DNA of 50,022 bases from Pirellulales bacterium (lineage in GTDB: Bacteria; Planctomycetota; Planctomycetia; Pirellulales; JAEUIK01): the NCBI GenBank assembly GCA_019636335.1, contig JAHBXR010000035.1, positions 1 to 50,022 of the forward strand, in the 5' to 3' direction. Below are positions 48,856-50,022 of the stretch, one piece after another. The translations under genes and the position numbers were made by a program. The notes below the pieces were generated by a model, which saw only the letters and a list, made by a program, of their open reading frames with translations, was not told the DNA's origin and ran no database searches. Each line of letters starts with the position of its first letter. The stretch's first letter is position 1.

Positions 48856-49463
48856 AAGCCCGCGAGAATCCCTTTGCCGTGGATCGCGTGCTCGAGATTC
48901 GCTACGAGCTACCGGGCGAATCGCTTGACGACCTGCTCGCGCGCTTGGAGCGACTTGGCGGACGCGGCGCGATCGTCGGCCCGCACGGGTCGGGCAAGAC
49001 GACGTTGCTCGAGGACATTGCGGCGCGATTGGAGCGCCGCGGCCAACGTGTGTACTTGCTGCGCCTATCGGCCGAACGCCGTACGATCCCACGCGAAACC
49101 ATGTGCTCGTTGAGCGAGCGTCTCGGCGCGCAAGATGCCGTCCTGTGCGATGGCGCAGAGCAACTGAACCCGCTCGCCTGGCGCAGATTTCGCTTCCGCG
49201 TCCGTCAAGCGGGTGTGCTGATTGCGACGACCCATTGCGCCGGTCGCTTGCCGACGCTGCTCGAAACGCGCACCACGCCGGAATTGCTCGAATCGATCGT
49301 CCGGCGACTGCTGAACGAGCCGGCGGCCGTATTTCCCTTCTCGGTTCCGGCCCTTTTCGCGCGTCACGCGGGCAATGTGCGCGATGCCCTGCGAGAACTC
49401 TACGATCGGTACGCCCACGATGAGTACGCACTCGACTTTACCTCGAACCAGCGGAACGCCTGA
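48852..49463 (+). CDS. P-loop ATPase of the arrestin-like module
   Basis: A 203-residue ATPase. Walker A is IVGPHGSGKTTLLED, Walker B AVLCDGAEQL (an Asp followed by Gly rather than Glu), and a possible sensor-1 is GVLIATTHCAGRLPT. A C-terminal helical part (LFARHAGNVRDALRELYDRY) resembles the lid of AAA-type proteins. It is small and has no other domain. It is coupled by ATGA to the arrestin-like gene before it. Role unknown; energy input for a membrane complex formed by the two arrestin-like proteins is a guess. Confidence 0.82.
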   Translation: MKARENPFAVDRVLEIRYELPGESLDDLLARLERLGGRGAIVGPHGSGKTTLLEDIAARLERRGQRVYLLRLSAERRTIPRETMCSLSERLGAQDAVLCDGAEQLNPLAWRRFRFRVRQAGVLIATTHCAGRLPTLLETRTTPELLESIVRRLLNEPAAVFPFSVPALFARHAGNVRDALRELYDRYAHDEYALDFTSNQRNA

Positions 49464-49520
49464 ACAAACACCGGTGATGTTTTTCCGATCGCATGCGAGC
49501 TCACTCAAGTCCGTGAGGCT

Positions 49521-50022
49521 CTACTCTTTTTCGTCAGTCGCCGCGGACAAATCGTGATAGCCTGCGGGCGGATCGGTGCTGAAGAGCGCCTCATCGAGCG
49601 GGGCGTCGAAGACGATGTCGCGCTGCACGAATTCACTGTTCGACATCTTCGGATCGGTGGAGCGGATCGTGGTTTCGATACGCACCGGCAACTTCGACCG
49701 CGGGTCGACCCAGTAGGTGCGCGTATACGTCGACGTGCCGGCGGCGCGTTCGCGTGTTGCGACTAATTGAAAGCCGCTGACGAGCCGTCCATCCATTTCG
49801 CGATCGGATAGTTTTTTCGCCTGATCGAGAGGAACGGTGCGGATCGCTGCGTAAAAATCGGCTTGCGGCAAGGGCCCAAGTTTTTCCTTGTGTACTTTGC
49901 CTTTGTCGTCGATGCCCATCACTTCGCGTTCGATAACGTAGCCCTTGTCTGCCGGAAAGAGTGTCATGAATTTGCCCTCCGCGTAATCCGAGATCATGAC
50001 GTAATGCTTGGGTCCCTGGCCT
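49521..50022 (-). CDS. C-terminal part of a LolA-like protein (cut by window edge)
   Basis: The minus-strand frame is open to the right edge (G-Q-G-P-K-H-Y-V-M-I-S at the start) and ends at TAG 49521, giving 166 residues. It shows KFMTLFPADKGYVIEREVMG, YTRTYWVDPRSKLPVRIETT and FDAPLDEALFSTDPPAGYHD, the latter being the usual end of LolA/RseB-like lipoprotein-binding folds encoded beside planctomycete sigma factors. Substrate and N-terminus unknown. An internal ATG at 49997 exists but the frame runs beyond it, so the true start is probably outside the window. Confidence 0.78.
   Translation of the reverse strand, partial: GQGPKHYVMISDYAEGKFMTLFPADKGYVIEREVMGIDDKGKVHKEKLGPLPQADFYAAIRTVPLDQAKKLSDREMDGRLVSGFQLVATRERAAGTSTYTRTYWVDPRSKLPVRIETTIRSTDPKMSNSEFVQRDIVFDAPLDEALFSTDPPAGYHDLSAATDEKE

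Overview
The window looks like chromosomal DNA of a GC-rich planctomycete, most likely of the Pirellulales. Evidence: a DUF1501 gene coupled to a DUF1549/DUF1553 gene, membrane proteins starting with an R-F-S-L-R-T-L-L type leader, a natural fusion of an ABC permease with a CPBP protease, menaquinone genes of the futalosine type (mqnA, mqnC), and intergenic repeats of kinds I associate with this phylum. No rRNA, tRNA, CRISPR array, prophage or intact insertion sequence was seen.

Layout. 1-6 kb: the end of an unknown gene, an AlgH/YqgE protein, an unknown protein divergent from arginine decarboxylase (speA), and a serine/threonine kinase with a degenerate receiver tail. 5.8-12 kb, minus strand: a small membrane protein, an FkbM methyltransferase, a coiled-coil membrane protein, then a TIM-barrel isomerase-like protein, a UbiA prenyltransferase and an alkaline-phosphatase-superfamily protein that together resemble part of an ebo metabolite-traffic cluster. 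12.2-16.1 kb, plus: an SGNH-hydrolase-like membrane protein and two glycosyltransferases, probably for an exopolysaccharide or surface glycan. 16.4-20.7 kb: the DUF1501 and DUF1549/1553 pair plus a small membrane protein. 20.7-25.7 kb, minus: a two-cluster ferredoxin, an Imm53-like protein, lysA, a small secreted protein and a large secreted planctomycete protein, with a terminator and a possible small structured RNA.

26.4-30 kb, plus: an M14-type deacylase with a DapA/NAL-family aldolase, a RAYT (IS200-like) transposase gene bracketed by its REP-like palindromes, and a tandem universal stress protein. 30-40.4 kb, minus: an amidohydrolase, an ABC permease-CPBP fusion and its ATPase, mqnC and mqnA, then a second ABC export operon (anchored protein, ATPase, permease). 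40.6-44.5 kb, plus: rpmB and gatC-gatA-gatB, which make the tRNA-dependent amidotransferase. 45-50 kb: a membrane protein, an amino acid permease, a three-gene module of two arrestin-like proteins and a P-loop ATPase joined by ATGA overlaps, and the end of a LolA-like gene.

The most distinctive feature is repeat load. At least six repeat types sit in short intergenic gaps: a 76-79 bp double palindrome placed just 3' of three plus-strand genes; RAYT-linked REP units; a nested inverted repeat at 8.2 kb; a GTGGCACGGGCC-type inverted repeat in an ABC operon; an AATCTGTGGAT-type repeat at three places; and purine-rich GCGGAG stretches beside a GxxExxY gene remnant. The main leads for something new are the arrestin/ATPase module, the ebo-like trio with a phosphodiesterase that has lost metal ligands, and the double palindromes.
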